A stretch of DNA of 64,000 bases from Ureibacillus xyleni (GCF_900217795.1 NZ_OBMQ01000003.1:186001-250000), one strand, 5' to 3'. Counted from the stretch's first letter, positions 47,704-57,691 are shown. Notes: generated from the sequence alone by a model not told the origin. Numbers and translations: made by a program.

Positions 47704-50571
47704 GTGAAAGAGTGGTTACAACTTTTCAAACAACGCATCGAACGAATCAATGAAAAAATTGAAACAATAGAATCTTCACAACGTTTAAGAACAGTACGAA
47801 TTACTGGGAGTGTATTATGGAACTTAACACTCATTTTTGTAATTAGTTTATTAATAGGAATAGTATTCGTAGGAGCAGTTGGTGCCGGTTATTTTGCCTC
47901 ACTTGTAAAAGACGATCCTCTCTACTCCGGCGATAAAATGAGAGAGCAGATATACAGCTATGAAGAAACAAGTGAAATCTATTTTGCTAATGAAATATAT
48001 ATTGGGAAACTTCGAACAGATTTAGAACGTCGGGAAACAACACTAGATGCGGTTTCTCCAATGTTATTAAATGCAGTATTAGCAACTGAGGATGAATATT
48101 TCGAGGAGCATAACGGGATTGTTCCAAAAGCTGTTTTACGCGGTCTTTTACAAGATTTTACAAATTCATCAACCCAAACTGGTGGATCAACATTAACACA
48201 GCAATTAATTAAAAACCAAATATTAACAAATGAAGTTTCGTATGAGCGTAAAGCTAGAGAAATATTGCTTGCATTCCGTCTTGAAAAATTCATGACAAAA
48301 GAAGAAATATTAGAAGCTTACTTAAATATTATTCCTTATGGTCGTAATGCGTCTGGGAAAAATATAGCTGGAGTTGAAACAGCTGCACAAGGTATCTTCG
48401 GTGTTTCAGCAGCAGATTTAACTTTACCACAAGCTGCTTATATAGCTGGTATTCCCCAAGCTCCTTTTGCCCATACACCTTTTACAAACAAGGGAGTCTT
48501 AAAAGATAAGGAAGGGTTACAGCCAGGTATTGACCGAATGAAAACCGTTCTAAGTAGAATGTATGAAGTTGGTTACATAACAGAAGCAGAATATAAAGAA
48601 GCTTCAAATTATGATATTACACAGGATTTCCGTGAACCAGAGTCACAGGCTACTGATAATTATCCTTGGCTTACTTATGAGCTAGAAAGTCGCGCAAAAG
48701 AAATAATTGCGGGTATTTTAGCTGAAAAAGATGGAATTGATCCTAAGCGTCTTTTAGAAGAAGAAAACTTAAAAGAGAAGTATTTAATTTTGGCAGATCG
48801 TAACGTTCGTTCAGGTGGTTATCGAATTTATTCGACTATCGATAAAGAGATGTATGATGCTATGCAAAAAGCAGCAGAAAACTTTCAATACTATGGTCAT
48901 ACATTCACAACGACTATAACAGACCCTGAAACAAAAGAAGAGAAAACACTCGAAATGCCAGTGCAAGTAGGAAGTATCGTCATTGAAAATAAAACAGGGA
49001 AAATTTTAAGCTTTGTAGGTGGCCGTGATTTTGAAATCGAACAGCTGAATCATGCCACACAAGCATATCGACCTAATGGTTCCACAATGAAACCACTACT
49101 AGCTTACGGCCCTGCAATTGAATATGGCTTAATTGGTGCAGGTAGTCCTGTTGTCGATGTAAAATTCACACGTAGTTATGATGGCTATAGTCCTACTAAC
49201 TATATTGAAAGTGAAGAAAGAGGATTAATGCCAGCACGTGAAGCGTTAGCATATTCTCAAAACTTAACAGCATTACGTCTCTATGATGCAATATTAGATC
49301 GTCAACCTGCTACTTACTTAGAAAAAATGGGATTCTCTAAATTAAGCGAAGGTGATTATGTAAATTTAGCTACTGCTATTGGTGGTTTAACAAATGGTAC
49401 TACTGTTGAAGAAAATACAAATGCCTTTGCAACATTTGCAAACAGTGGTCAATTTATCGATGCATACATGATTGAAAAGATTGTCGATTTAGATGGAAAT
49501 ATCGTATATGAACATAAAGCAGAGCCTGTTCAAGTATTTTCAAAAGAAACGTCTTATATCGTAACGGATATGCTTCGAGATGTATTAGACTATGGTACTG
49601 GGGCAAAAGCAAGAAGTATGTTAAAATTCGGTTCTGATTTTGCTGCTAAAACGGGAACTACGCAAGAATATAAAGACGTTTGGCTAGTTGGATATAACCC
49701 GAACGTAACTCTAGGACTTTGGATGGGTTATGATCAGCCAAGAACACTTTACCAATTTAACAATACTTACTATCAACCAAGTACCCGTGTCAATATGCTT
49801 TGGGCAAACTTAATGAATTCAATTTATGATGTGAACCCAGAACTAGTTGGAACAAAAGAAAGATTTAAACAACCTGAAAATGTTGTGAATGCATCATTCT
49901 GTGGCATTTCTGGACTAGCGCCTTCAACTGCTTGTTCCAATGCCGGATTTGTCCGTTCCGATTTATTCAATCGCAATGTATTTGTCCCTTCTCAACCAGA
50001 TGATAGTTTAATATCTTCATCTGGAGAAAGTGTAATGGTGAACGGAAAAGCTTATCAACCATTAAGCTCTACACCGAGAGAGTTTGTAATATCTGGTGGC
50101 GGCGTTGGCATTAATCCTGACTTTGCGAAAAGAATACTTGGTCGATTAGGTGGAGACCCTTCAAAATTAGTTCCATCTAGCAAGGTGATTTCAACTGCTA
50201 CCTTTAATGCAGATAGTAGTGCACCCCAAGCAGTAACGGCAACATTACAAGGCAGCGCACTTACTTGGACAAAATCTCCTTCTAATGATGTCATTGGTTA
50301 CCGGGTATATGATGTGACAAATGGCCGTACATTAGTTAATACATTACGTGATGGTGATGGACGTAAAATTACGGTTCCAAGCAATGGTACTTTTACAATA
50401 GTTGCAGTTGATATTACTGGATTAGAGTCAGCTAACTCTAATACGATTTCTACTAATACCGCTACACCAACAACGCCTGAAATACCAAATGATGAAGGTG
50501 AACAACCCGAAGAAAATGATAGTTCAGATGGGAATCAACCAACACCTAATCCTGAACAACCAACTGAGTAA
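47704..50571 (+). CDS. Class A penicillin-binding protein (PBP1A-type) with Fn3-like tail
   Basis: 955 residues, bifunctional peptidoglycan synthase. Short cytoplasmic part, one membrane helix (about 36-66), glycosyltransferase domain with catalytic Glu129 in LATEDEYFEEH and GGSTLTQQLIKN, then the transpeptidase with S460-T-M-K, S518-Q-N and K649-T-G-T. A C-terminal fibronectin-like domain (about 830-915, SALTWTKSPSNDVIGYRVYD) and a Pro/Glu/Asn-rich tail follow. Start is GTG at 47704 with GGGAGGT eight bases upstream. It faces away from tyrS. Two cysteines (CGISGL, ACSNAG) in the external linker may form a disulfide. Confidence 0.95.
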   Translation: MKEWLQLFKQRIERINEKIETIESSQRLRTVRITGSVLWNLTLIFVISLLIGIVFVGAVGAGYFASLVKDDPLYSGDKMREQIYSYEETSEIYFANEIYIGKLRTDLERRETTLDAVSPMLLNAVLATEDEYFEEHNGIVPKAVLRGLLQDFTNSSTQTGGSTLTQQLIKNQILTNEVSYERKAREILLAFRLEKFMTKEEILEAYLNIIPYGRNASGKNIAGVETAAQGIFGVSAADLTLPQAAYIAGIPQAPFAHTPFTNKGVLKDKEGLQPGIDRMKTVLSRMYEVGYITEAEYKEASNYDITQDFREPESQATDNYPWLTYELESRAKEIIAGILAEKDGIDPKRLLEEENLKEKYLILADRNVRSGGYRIYSTIDKEMYDAMQKAAENFQYYGHTFTTTITDPETKEEKTLEMPVQVGSIVIENKTGKILSFVGGRDFEIEQLNHATQAYRPNGSTMKPLLAYGPAIEYGLIGAGSPVVDVKFTRSYDGYSPTNYIESEERGLMPAREALAYSQNLTALRLYDAILDRQPATYLEKMGFSKLSEGDYVNLATAIGGLTNGTTVEENTNAFATFANSGQFIDAYMIEKIVDLDGNIVYEHKAEPVQVFSKETSYIVTDMLRDVLDYGTGAKARSMLKFGSDFAAKTGTTQEYKDVWLVGYNPNVTLGLWMGYDQPRTLYQFNNTYYQPSTRVNMLWANLMNSIYDVNPELVGTKERFKQPENVVNASFCGISGLAPSTACSNAGFVRSDLFNRNVFVPSQPDDSLISSSGESVMVNGKAYQPLSSTPREFVISGGGVGINPDFAKRILGRLGGDPSKLVPSSKVISTATFNADSSAPQAVTATLQGSALTWTKSPSNDVIGYRVYDVTNGRTLVNTLRDGDGRKITVPSNGTFTIVAVDITGLESANSNTISTNTATPTTPEIPNDEGEQPEENDSSDGNQPTPNPEQPTE

Positions 50572-50583
50572 TCGTGACAAAAA

Positions 50584-50629
50584 GAAACGCAAGAATGTTG
50601 TATTAACAAACATTCCTGCGTTTTTTTAA
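50584..50629. terminator. Bidirectional terminator between the PBP gene and argD
   Basis: AACGCAAGAATGTTG / CAAACATTCCTGCGTT around TATTAA, TTTTTTT on plus and TTTCTTTTTG on minus. Confidence 0.88.
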
Positions 50630-50630
50630 T

Positions 50631-51776
50631 CTACGCGAACACTTTGGACAATAACACTTCTTCTAAAATTTCAACAGCTTGGTCAATTTCCTCTATTGTT
50701 ACATTTAATGGTGGCAATAAACGAAGAACTTGTGGACCAGCTGCAACTAACAATAATCCTTTTTCTTCCGCCTTCACTACAAATGGTGAAACATCCTGCC
50801 CACAATCAATTCCGAGCATTAAGCCTTTTCCTCGAATCGTAAATTGATCACTTGGCAATGCTTTTTCTAACCTCTCAACTAAGTACGTTGATTTTTCAAC
50901 AACCTCATCTAGAAATGATTGTTGGAATACAATATCCACTACTGCTTGCGCAACAGCCACACCGAGTGGATTCCCTCCAAATGTCGTTCCATGAGAGCCA
51001 GGGCCAAACGTTTCAAAAAGTTCTTCAGTAGCTAAAATTCCTGCAAACGGGAATCCCCCACCAAGTCCTTTTGCCATTGAAATAATATTTGGTTTAAGAG
51101 AAGTTTGTTCAAAGGCAAATCTTGTACCAGTACGTCCAATTCCTGTTTGTACTTCATCCACAATTAATAAAATGTTACGTTCTTCACAAATTTTATTAAT
51201 TGCATCTGCAAATTCACTCGTTACCGAATTTACTCCACCTTCACCTTGAATAATTTCAAGCATAATTGCCGCAACTGAATCGTCAATTGCATTATTTAAC
51301 GCTTCAACATCATTAAATGGTAAGTACGTAAATTTATCAACTAATGGTCCAAATCCTTTATGGATCTTTTCTTGACCTGTTGCACTCATTGCGCCAAAAG
51401 TACGACCGTGGAATGAATTCACAAACGTAATAATATGGTTTTTACCTGTATGTTTACGTGCTAACTTTATTGCAGCTTCATTCGCCTCTGCACCACTGTT
51501 ACAGAATAAGGCATATGATAAATGGTTATCCTTCACTAAACTTGCTGCTAAAGCTTCTTGACCTGGACTTTCGAAAAGGTTACTTGTGTGCCAAATTTTT
51601 TCACTTTGTTCTTTGATTGTATTTACAAGGGCTGGATGACTATGCCCTAAACAGCATACAGCAATTCCACTTGTGAAATCTAAGTAGCTTTTGCCATTGC
51701 TATCTTTTACAACTGTTCCATTTCCTTCAACAATGCTAATTGGTCTTCTTGCATAGTTATTAAAAAGTGCACTCAT
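50631..51776 (-). CDS. argD: Acetylornithine aminotransferase
   Basis: 381 residues. PLP class III aminotransferase that makes N-acetylornithine from the semialdehyde. PLP Lys236 in SMAKGLGGGFPF, CNSGAEANEAAIK for the phosphate, and VDEVQTGIGRTG with the cofactor Asp. Its ATG overlaps the argB stop by four bases. Last gene of argC-argJ-argB-argD. Confidence 0.97.
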   Translation of the reverse strand: MSALFNNYARRPISIVEGNGTVVKDSNGKSYLDFTSGIAVCCLGHSHPALVNTIKEQSEKIWHTSNLFESPGQEALAASLVKDNHLSYALFCNSGAEANEAAIKLARKHTGKNHIITFVNSFHGRTFGAMSATGQEKIHKGFGPLVDKFTYLPFNDVEALNNAIDDSVAAIMLEIIQGEGGVNSVTSEFADAINKICEERNILLIVDEVQTGIGRTGTRFAFEQTSLKPNIISMAKGLGGGFPFAGILATEELFETFGPGSHGTTFGGNPLGVAVAQAVVDIVFQQSFLDEVVEKSTYLVERLEKALPSDQFTIRGKGLMLGIDCGQDVSPFVVKAEEKGLLLVAAGPQVLRLLPPLNVTIEEIDQAVEILEEVLLSKVFA

Positions 51777-52552
51777 TTGACTAGCTCCTTCGATAGAATT
51801 GTTGTTCCTGTTAAACTATCATTTACAATTTGCACTGAAGGGATTCCAGCATTTAATACTTGTAGCGCTCCTTGTACTTTTGGAATCATACCACCATATA
51901 TATGGCCGTCGTTAATCCATTGATTAATTAACTCCTCTGATGCCTCTTGTTGGTATTCCCCTTCAATTCGAATTCCTGCAACATCTGTCACAAGAAGTAG
52001 ACTTTCAGCATTTATGGCTAATGCTACTTCACTAGCCACTGTATCTCCATTAATATTTAGTGCCCGCCCATCTACAGTTGCACCAATACATGAAATAACA
52101 GGGACAATCTTTTGTTCAATTAAACCATTCAGTAAATCTGTATTTACTTTTTTAATTTTCCCAACAAAGCCATATGTCTCTTTGTCTAAAAATTCACTTT
52201 CTAGTAAGTTCCCATCAAAACCATTTAAACCAATTGCTTTAATACCCGCCTTATTTAATTCATGGACAAGTGCTGGATTCACTTTTCCAACTAATGTTGA
52301 TTGCACAATCCCTATCGCATCTTCACTTGTTACACGAATTCCATTAATCGCGGTAGATGTGACATTTTGCTTTTCTAATTCACGGTTAATGGCAGGGCCG
52401 CCACCATGGGTAATTAATATTTCATATCCTTGTTCTTGCAATTTTTTAAAATTGGAAAAGAAGGCCTCATTTAAGCCTTCTAATGTACTACCGCCAAGTT
52501 TTATTACAATTCTCTTAAGAGCGGTAGGATGCGTTGATTTGAACGTAGTCAT
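51773..52552 (-). CDS. argB: Acetylglutamate kinase
   Basis: 259 residues. Phosphorylates N-acetylglutamate. Lys in VIKLGGSTLEG, the substrate loop THGGGPAINREL, RVTSEDAIGIV and the ATP-side GGMIPKVQGALQ are all present. It lacks the N-terminal helix of arginine-inhibited long forms, so it is probably not the feedback-controlled step. Its start lies 38 bases inside argJ, so translation is coupled. Confidence 0.96.
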   Translation of the reverse strand: MTTFKSTHPTALKRIVIKLGGSTLEGLNEAFFSNFKKLQEQGYEILITHGGGPAINRELEKQNVTSTAINGIRVTSEDAIGIVQSTLVGKVNPALVHELNKAGIKAIGLNGFDGNLLESEFLDKETYGFVGKIKKVNTDLLNGLIEQKIVPVISCIGATVDGRALNINGDTVASEVALAINAESLLLVTDVAGIRIEGEYQQEASEELINQWINDGHIYGGMIPKVQGALQVLNAGIPSVQIVNDSLTGTTILSKELVK

Positions 52553-53741
52553 ATGTTAAATCACACCCCCATGCTAATCCGTGTCCATCGCCTTGACCTA
52601 ATGACACATGAATTTTAACTTCATTGGCTTTTAATATTTTAATCAGTTCATCTTCAGAAAACTTAACTGGTTCACCATTTTCAACCATTAAAGCATTTCC
52701 GATTTTAATTGTAATTTTTTCAGGATCTACAGTTGCACCACTATACCCTACTGCAGCAATAATACGACCCCAGTTTGCATCACAACCAAAGACAGCAGTT
52801 TTCACTAAAGGTGAACCTACTACAGTTTTTGCAATTTTACGAGCTTCTTCGTCAGAAACCGCACCTTCTACTTCTACTTCGATTAATTTTGTTGCACCTT
52901 CTCCATCTCTTGCAATTGCCTTTGCTAAATCTTCTGCAACTGCTTTTAACGTACCATAGAAATTAGACCATTCAGGATGTGCTGGAGATAATGGTTCATT
53001 TCCTGCAAGACCATTTGCCATTACAAGAACTGTATCATTAGTAGAAGTATCACCATCAACAGTAATAGAATTGAATGTTAAATCAGTAATTTCAGATAAT
53101 GCTTTTTGTAGTTCACTAGATTCAATATTCGCATCTGTTGTAATAAAACCAAGCATTGTTGCCATGTTTGGTTCGATCATGCCAGAACCTTTTGCCGTTC
53201 CGGAGATAACAACTTCTTTCCCATCAATAATCGTGCTGTAAGTTGTATTTTTCATAACCGTATCAGTTGTTAAAATTGCTTGTGCAAAATCAATCCCATC
53301 CTCTAGGTTATTTCCTAAATTCAACTGTCCTACTCCATTACGAATTGGTTCCATATTTAAAATTTCGCCAATTACTCCTGTCGATGCAACACCCACTAAA
53401 GAAGGGTCAATTCCTAATTTTTCTGCAGCTAATCTTTGCATTTCATAAGCATCTGCAATTCCTTGCTTACCTGTACAAGCATTGGCATTACCAGAATTCA
53501 CGATAATTGCTTGCATTTTCCCTGTATTGTAAACTACTTCTCTCGATACTTTTAATGGAGCTGCTTGCACTGCGTTTGTAGTAAATACACCAGCAACACT
53601 CGCAGGTACATCACTTTTTAAAATTGCTAAATCTTTCTTTTTATGTTTGATGCCACAGTGAATACCAGCAGCTGAAAATCCTTTTGGTGATACGATGTTT
53701 TTACTAGAAAGTTTTCTAACTTCATATATTAAATTTGTCAT
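52515..53741 (-). CDS. argJ: Bifunctional ornithine acetyltransferase/N-acetylglutamate synthase
   Basis: 408 residues. Recycles acetyl groups from acetylornithine to glutamate and may also use acetyl-CoA. The self-cleavage site is at Thr195 in KGSGMIEPNMATML, giving alpha and beta chains; FGCDANWGRIIAA and the C-terminal YVQINASYRS are conserved. GGAGGAGAATAT precedes the ATG. Second gene of the arg operon, 12 bases after argC. Confidence 0.97.
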   Translation of the reverse strand: MTNLIYEVRKLSSKNIVSPKGFSAAGIHCGIKHKKKDLAILKSDVPASVAGVFTTNAVQAAPLKVSREVVYNTGKMQAIIVNSGNANACTGKQGIADAYEMQRLAAEKLGIDPSLVGVASTGVIGEILNMEPIRNGVGQLNLGNNLEDGIDFAQAILTTDTVMKNTTYSTIIDGKEVVISGTAKGSGMIEPNMATMLGFITTDANIESSELQKALSEITDLTFNSITVDGDTSTNDTVLVMANGLAGNEPLSPAHPEWSNFYGTLKAVAEDLAKAIARDGEGATKLIEVEVEGAVSDEEARKIAKTVVGSPLVKTAVFGCDANWGRIIAAVGYSGATVDPEKITIKIGNALMVENGEPVKFSEDELIKILKANEVKIHVSLGQGDGHGLAWGCDLTYDYVQINASYRS

Positions 53742-53753
53742 ATATTCTCCTCC

Positions 53754-54788
53754 TTATATAAATAACGGAATTACATCTAAACCTGTTTTTTCTGGTAAAT
53801 CGAATTGTACGTTCATATTTTGGATTGCTTGTCCTGCTGCACCTTTTACTAAATTATCAATAACTCCTACAATCGTTGCTCGATTTGTTCGCTCATCTAG
53901 TTTTACGAATATATCACAGTAATTAGAGCCTTTTACTCGATTCGTGCCAAGTGAAGAAACGTCACTGACAACACGAACAAATGGGTGATTTTTATATGTT
54001 TCTAGTAAACAATCATTTAGTTGTTGATTCGTAACACCCGGTAAAACTGGTGCATAAGTTGTGGCTAAAATTCCACGGGTCATCGGTACTAAATGTGTAT
54101 TAAAGCTAATCGTTGTTCTAGCATCTGCAAACATTTCGATTGCTTGTTCTATTTCAGGAATATGTTGATGTTCGTTTACTTTATAAATTGCAAAATTCTC
54201 ATTCATTTCACTATAGTGTGTTAATTGAGAAGGTTTATTTCCTGCTCCAGAAACTCCACTTTTCGCATCAATAATTAAATGTTGTGGATCGATTAACCGT
54301 TCTTTTATTAAAGGTAAAATCGAAAGTAGGACTGCTGTCGGATAACAACCTGGATTTGCAATTAAATTCGCAGTTTTTATATTCCCAGCATTCCATTCAG
54401 TTAAACCATAAACACTTAAGTTTACAATTTCTTGGGGAGCTGGTGGGTTTTTATACCATTTTTCGTATTCATTTAAATCTTTTATACGATAATCGCCTGA
54501 TAAATCAATTAATTTCGGTCCTACACCTACGAGTGGTGGGAGTAATGTACTTGTTACCCCTGAAGGAGTACTCGTGAAAACAACATCGAAAGTCGATAAT
54601 GTTTCCGCTTCAATTTTCCTTAAAGCTTGGTCATGAATTGTCAACAAATGGCCAAACTTTGACGAAAAGATAGTCCCTTCCTCCGACGATGTAAACAATT
54701 CAATTTTTTCAACTTCTGGATGATTATGCAAAAAACGAATTAGTTCTAATCCGCCATATCCAGTTGCTCCTATAATTCCAACCTTCAA
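53754..54788 (-). CDS. argC: N-acetyl-gamma-glutamyl-phosphate reductase
   Basis: 344 residues. NADPH-dependent reduction to the semialdehyde. Rossmann motif GIIGATGYGGLELIR and catalytic Cys148 in ANPGCYPTAV. TTG at 54788 is the preferred start: GGGGTGAG lies four or five bases upstream, while GTG at 54797 would be inside that site. First gene of argCJBD; the promoter at 54818-54846 carries ArgR-box-like repeats. Confidence 0.95.
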   Translation of the reverse strand: MKVGIIGATGYGGLELIRFLHNHPEVEKIELFTSSEEGTIFSSKFGHLLTIHDQALRKIEAETLSTFDVVFTSTPSGVTSTLLPPLVGVGPKLIDLSGDYRIKDLNEYEKWYKNPPAPQEIVNLSVYGLTEWNAGNIKTANLIANPGCYPTAVLLSILPLIKERLIDPQHLIIDAKSGVSGAGNKPSQLTHYSEMNENFAIYKVNEHQHIPEIEQAIEMFADARTTISFNTHLVPMTRGILATTYAPVLPGVTNQQLNDCLLETYKNHPFVRVVSDVSSLGTNRVKGSNYCDIFVKLDERTNRATIVGVIDNLVKGAAGQAIQNMNVQFDLPEKTGLDVIPLFI

Positions 54789-54817
54789 TCCTCTCACCCC
54801 TAATTTTAGATAAAGAT

Positions 54818-54846
54818 AGTATAAGTCTGTATAAATATTTAGTCAA
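54818..54846 (-). promoter_or_regulatory. argC promoter
   Basis: Minus strand -35 TTGACT (54841-54846), 17-base spacer, -10 TATACT (54818-54823). Good match to sigma-A. Confidence 0.7.
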
Positions 54847-54863
54847 CTGTATTTTTATATACT
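54825..54863 (-). promoter_or_regulatory. Possible ArgR (AhrC) boxes at the argC promoter
   Basis: Two AT-rich imperfect palindromes, one just upstream of the -35 (GTATATAAAAATACAG) and one in the spacer (CTAAATATTTATACAG), loosely resemble ARG boxes arranged as a tandem pair. Similarity is weak. Confidence 0.35.
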
Positions 54864-54885
54864 CCGCGTTTTTGGAGGAATACAA

Positions 54886-54930
54886 TTAAAAAAGGACACT
54901 TATTTACATATGCAAATAAATGTCCTTTTA
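54886..54930 (-). terminator. Terminator downstream of acsA
   Basis: GGACATTTATTT / AAATAAGTGTCC on the minus strand, followed by TTTTTTAATT. About 95 bases after the acsA stop. Confidence 0.75.
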
Positions 54931-55020
54931 TGACAAGTGAATAAATATTAATTTTTTAACAGCCATTTATTTATATTTTAATAGTAATTAATAAATTATT
55001 AGTATTTATGATGTAATTTA

Positions 55021-56748
55021 TTAATCTTCCATAGTAGATAAGTCACCAGTTGGTAAGTTTAACTCCCAAGCTTTTAATACTCGGCGCATAATTTTTCCAC
55101 TACGCGTTTTTGGAAGTTTTTCTTTAAATTCAATTTCACGTGGTGCAGCATGTGCAGCTAAGCCTGTTTTTACAAAATTACGTATTTCTTCAGCTAATGC
55201 ATCAGTCGGTTCAACACCTTCTCGTAATGCAATAAAGGCTTTAATAATTTCACCACGTACAGGGTCTGGTTTCCCAATTACCCCTGCTTCAATTACATCT
55301 GGGTGCTCAAGAAGTTTACTTTCTACTTCAAATGGACCTACACGTTCTCCAGCAGTCATAATAACATCGTCAACACGACCTTGGAACCAGAAGTAGCCAT
55401 CATCATCCATGTATGCAGAGTCACCTGAAACATACCATTCACCTTTTAAGAAGTAAGACTCGTAACGAGCAGGATTGCCCCAAATTTGGCGCATCATTGC
55501 TGGCCAACCTTTTCGAATAGCTAAGTTACCCATTGTAAACGGTGGTACTTCATTTCCTTCGTCATCAACAATTGTCGCATAAACACCTGGAACTGGTTTC
55601 CCCATTGATCCTGGCTTAATTTCCATTGTTGGATAGTTACAAATCATATGTCCACCAGTTTCAGTCATCCACCATGTGTCATGAATACGATGTCCAAGTT
55701 CATCCATTCCCCAACGGATTACTTCTGGGTTTAATGGTTCCCCAACAGATAATACATGGCGAAGTGAAGATAAATCAAATTGCTCTAAGAAACTTGTTCC
55801 TGCTCCCATTAACATACGGAAAGCAGTAGGAGCACTATACCAAATAGTTACACCATATTCTTGAATCGCCCCATACCAAGCTTGTGGACTAAAGCGCCCA
55901 CCGATAATAAGATTTGTAACACCATTTAACCATGGTCCGAATACACCATAAGCTGTACCTGTTACCCAACCTGGGTCAGCTGTACACCAGTAAATATCAT
56001 TTTCTTGTAAATCCAGAACCCATCTAGCAGTTTGGTATTGTTGAATCATTGCATTATGAACATGCAAAACTCCTTTTGGTGCACCAGTTGAACCTGATGT
56101 ATAGTGAAGTAGCATTCCATCTTCACGATCTACCCACTCAATCTCAAATTGTGTAGAAGCTTCTATTAACTTGTTATTGAAGTCAATGATTTGATCGCTT
56201 TCTTCAATACCTTCACCTACCAAGAAGACTTTCTCTAACTTCGGCAACTTTTCAACTGGAACTCGGCTAAGCAAGCTTGGAGTTGTAACAATTGCTTTTG
56301 CTTCACTATCTGAAAGTCGATCATATACAGCACCTTCCATAAATGCTTCAAATAATGGACCAACAATTACGCCCATTTTGATAGCACCTAATAGTGAAAA
56401 ATAAAGTTCCGGTGATCGTGGCATAAATATAAATAAACGATCTCCCTTTGTTAAAGTTGAATACTGTTTAAAAACATTTGCTGCCTTATTAGTAAAGTCC
56501 TTCATTTGTCCAAATGTGTAGGACTCTTTTCGATTACCATCATCAAAATAAAGAGCTACTTGATCTTGACGATGTGATTCCGCATGACGGTCAATCGCTT
56601 CATACGCTGCATTTAGCTTCCCCGTAGTATGCCAACTAAATGCTTTTTCTGTTTCTTTCCAGTCGAATGTTGCAGCTGTTTCATCATAGTTTTTTAAATG
56701 ATGATCCCCGTTAACAACCGCTAATCTCTCTGTAATTTTCATCCCCAT
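55021..56748 (-). CDS. acsA: Acetyl-CoA synthetase
   Basis: 575 residues. Activates acetate with ATP and CoA. P-loop YTSGSTGAPKGVLHVH, TWWMTETGGHM, GDSAYMDDDGYFWFQGR and the catalytic Lys552 in PKTRSGKIMRR, the residue that AcuA acetylates in B. subtilis. The start MGMKITERLAV at 56748 has AAGGGGG eight bases upstream; a longer reading to 56793 covers the ribosome site. Divergent from acuABC, its control genes, with a pair of inverted sites in the shared region. Confidence 0.96.
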   Translation of the reverse strand: MGMKITERLAVVNGDHHLKNYDETAATFDWKETEKAFSWHTTGKLNAAYEAIDRHAESHRQDQVALYFDDGNRKESYTFGQMKDFTNKAANVFKQYSTLTKGDRLFIFMPRSPELYFSLLGAIKMGVIVGPLFEAFMEGAVYDRLSDSEAKAIVTTPSLLSRVPVEKLPKLEKVFLVGEGIEESDQIIDFNNKLIEASTQFEIEWVDREDGMLLHYTSGSTGAPKGVLHVHNAMIQQYQTARWVLDLQENDIYWCTADPGWVTGTAYGVFGPWLNGVTNLIIGGRFSPQAWYGAIQEYGVTIWYSAPTAFRMLMGAGTSFLEQFDLSSLRHVLSVGEPLNPEVIRWGMDELGHRIHDTWWMTETGGHMICNYPTMEIKPGSMGKPVPGVYATIVDDEGNEVPPFTMGNLAIRKGWPAMMRQIWGNPARYESYFLKGEWYVSGDSAYMDDDGYFWFQGRVDDVIMTAGERVGPFEVESKLLEHPDVIEAGVIGKPDPVRGEIIKAFIALREGVEPTDALAEEIRNFVKTGLAAHAAPREIEFKEKLPKTRSGKIMRRVLKAWELNLPTGDLSTMED

Positions 56749-56802
56749 AAAAATTACCCCCTTCAAATCAAATACGACTCGGCAATTCCGCATAGATTTT
56801 AA

Positions 56803-56818
56803 ACTGTTGTATAAAAGT
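56803..56818. promoter_or_regulatory. acsA-acuA operator-like site 1
   Basis: ACTGTTGTATAAAAGT. It is repeated inverted at 56859-56874; the 17-base extended units differ at one base. Each unit is an imperfect palindrome fitting ACTRTTRTAYAAYAGT. Confidence 0.55.
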
Positions 56819-56858
56819 ACATTCTATTATCTAAACGTTCCCGAGACATTAATCATTA

Positions 56859-56874
56859 ACTATTATACAACAGT
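56859..56874. promoter_or_regulatory. acsA-acuA operator-like site 2
   Basis: ACTATTATACAACAGT, inverted partner of site 1, 56 bases away (about five helix turns). On the minus strand it contains TATAAT, a possible acsA -10, though the matching -35 is weak. Confidence 0.55.
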
Positions 56875-57033
56875 TAATAATTAAACATAATTGTATTTTA
56901 CAATATTAGAAACAATTTACGCAAAATATTTTTAATTTTTTAATAATTAAAGGAATTTTCGTAAAAAGTAGCTTTTTTTTACATAAAATATAATATAATG
57001 AAACTATATAAAATTCATTTGGAGCGAATGAGA

Positions 57034-57666
57034 ATGAAACATATTAAAAATTTTTATAGTATAGAGATGGATACGAGGCATGGGTTAGTAAAAGTAGAAG
57101 GACCAGTACCACCTGAACAACTAGAAAAATATGAGTTTCACAATGATTTAGTAGCATTTAGGCCACCAGTGCAACAAAAACAAGCTTTAATTGAGATTGC
57201 AAAACTAGAAGAAGGTCGGATTGTAATTATTCGCAACGACCAAACTATCGTTGGTTATGTTACATATTTATATCCCGATCCTCTTGAACGATGGGCAGAA
57301 GATAGAATAGATAATATGATTGAACTCGGTGCAATTGAGGTTATACCTGCTTATCGTGGTAGTGGTGTAGGTAAAAAACTGTTACAAGTATCTTTTATGG
57401 GAGACGAGATGGAAGATTATCTTGTCATTACAACTGAATATTATTGGCACTGGGATTTAAAAGGAACAGGTTTAAATGTATGGGACTACCGAAAAATGAT
57501 GGAGCGCATGATGCAAGTTGTAGGTTTTGAGTATTACGCAACAGATGACCCTGAAATTACCTCCCATCCTGCCAACTGTCTCATGGCACGTATCGGTAAA
57601 CGAGTGAATAATGATACAATTGAACGGTTCGATCGTTTGCGTTTTAGAAACCGTTTCATGTACTAA
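57034..57666 (+). CDS. acuA: GNAT acetyltransferase AcuA
   Basis: 210 residues, exactly the B. subtilis length from this start. AcuA acetylates the catalytic lysine of AcsA and switches it off. GNAT acetyl-CoA loop in IEVIPAYRGSGVGKKLLQ; conserved YLYPDPLERWAEDRI and TEYYWHWDLKGTGLNVWDYRK. The ATG at 57034 has GGAG nine bases upstream; an in-frame ATG at 56998 does not. First gene of acuABC; TATAAT sequences just before 57000 may be the -10. Confidence 0.95.
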   Translation: MKHIKNFYSIEMDTRHGLVKVEGPVPPEQLEKYEFHNDLVAFRPPVQQKQALIEIAKLEEGRIVIIRNDQTIVGYVTYLYPDPLERWAEDRIDNMIELGAIEVIPAYRGSGVGKKLLQVSFMGDEMEDYLVITTEYYWHWDLKGTGLNVWDYRKMMERMMQVVGFEYYATDDPEITSHPANCLMARIGKRVNNDTIERFDRLRFRNRFMY

Positions 57667-57691
57667 TTATTCAATTAAGGGGGAAATAGAA

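Noticed and set aside
56749-57033. cre site between acsA and acuA, as known in B. subtilis
   Set aside because: I looked for the TGWAARCGYTWWCW pattern on both strands and found no acceptable match; only the inverted 17-bp sites stand out.
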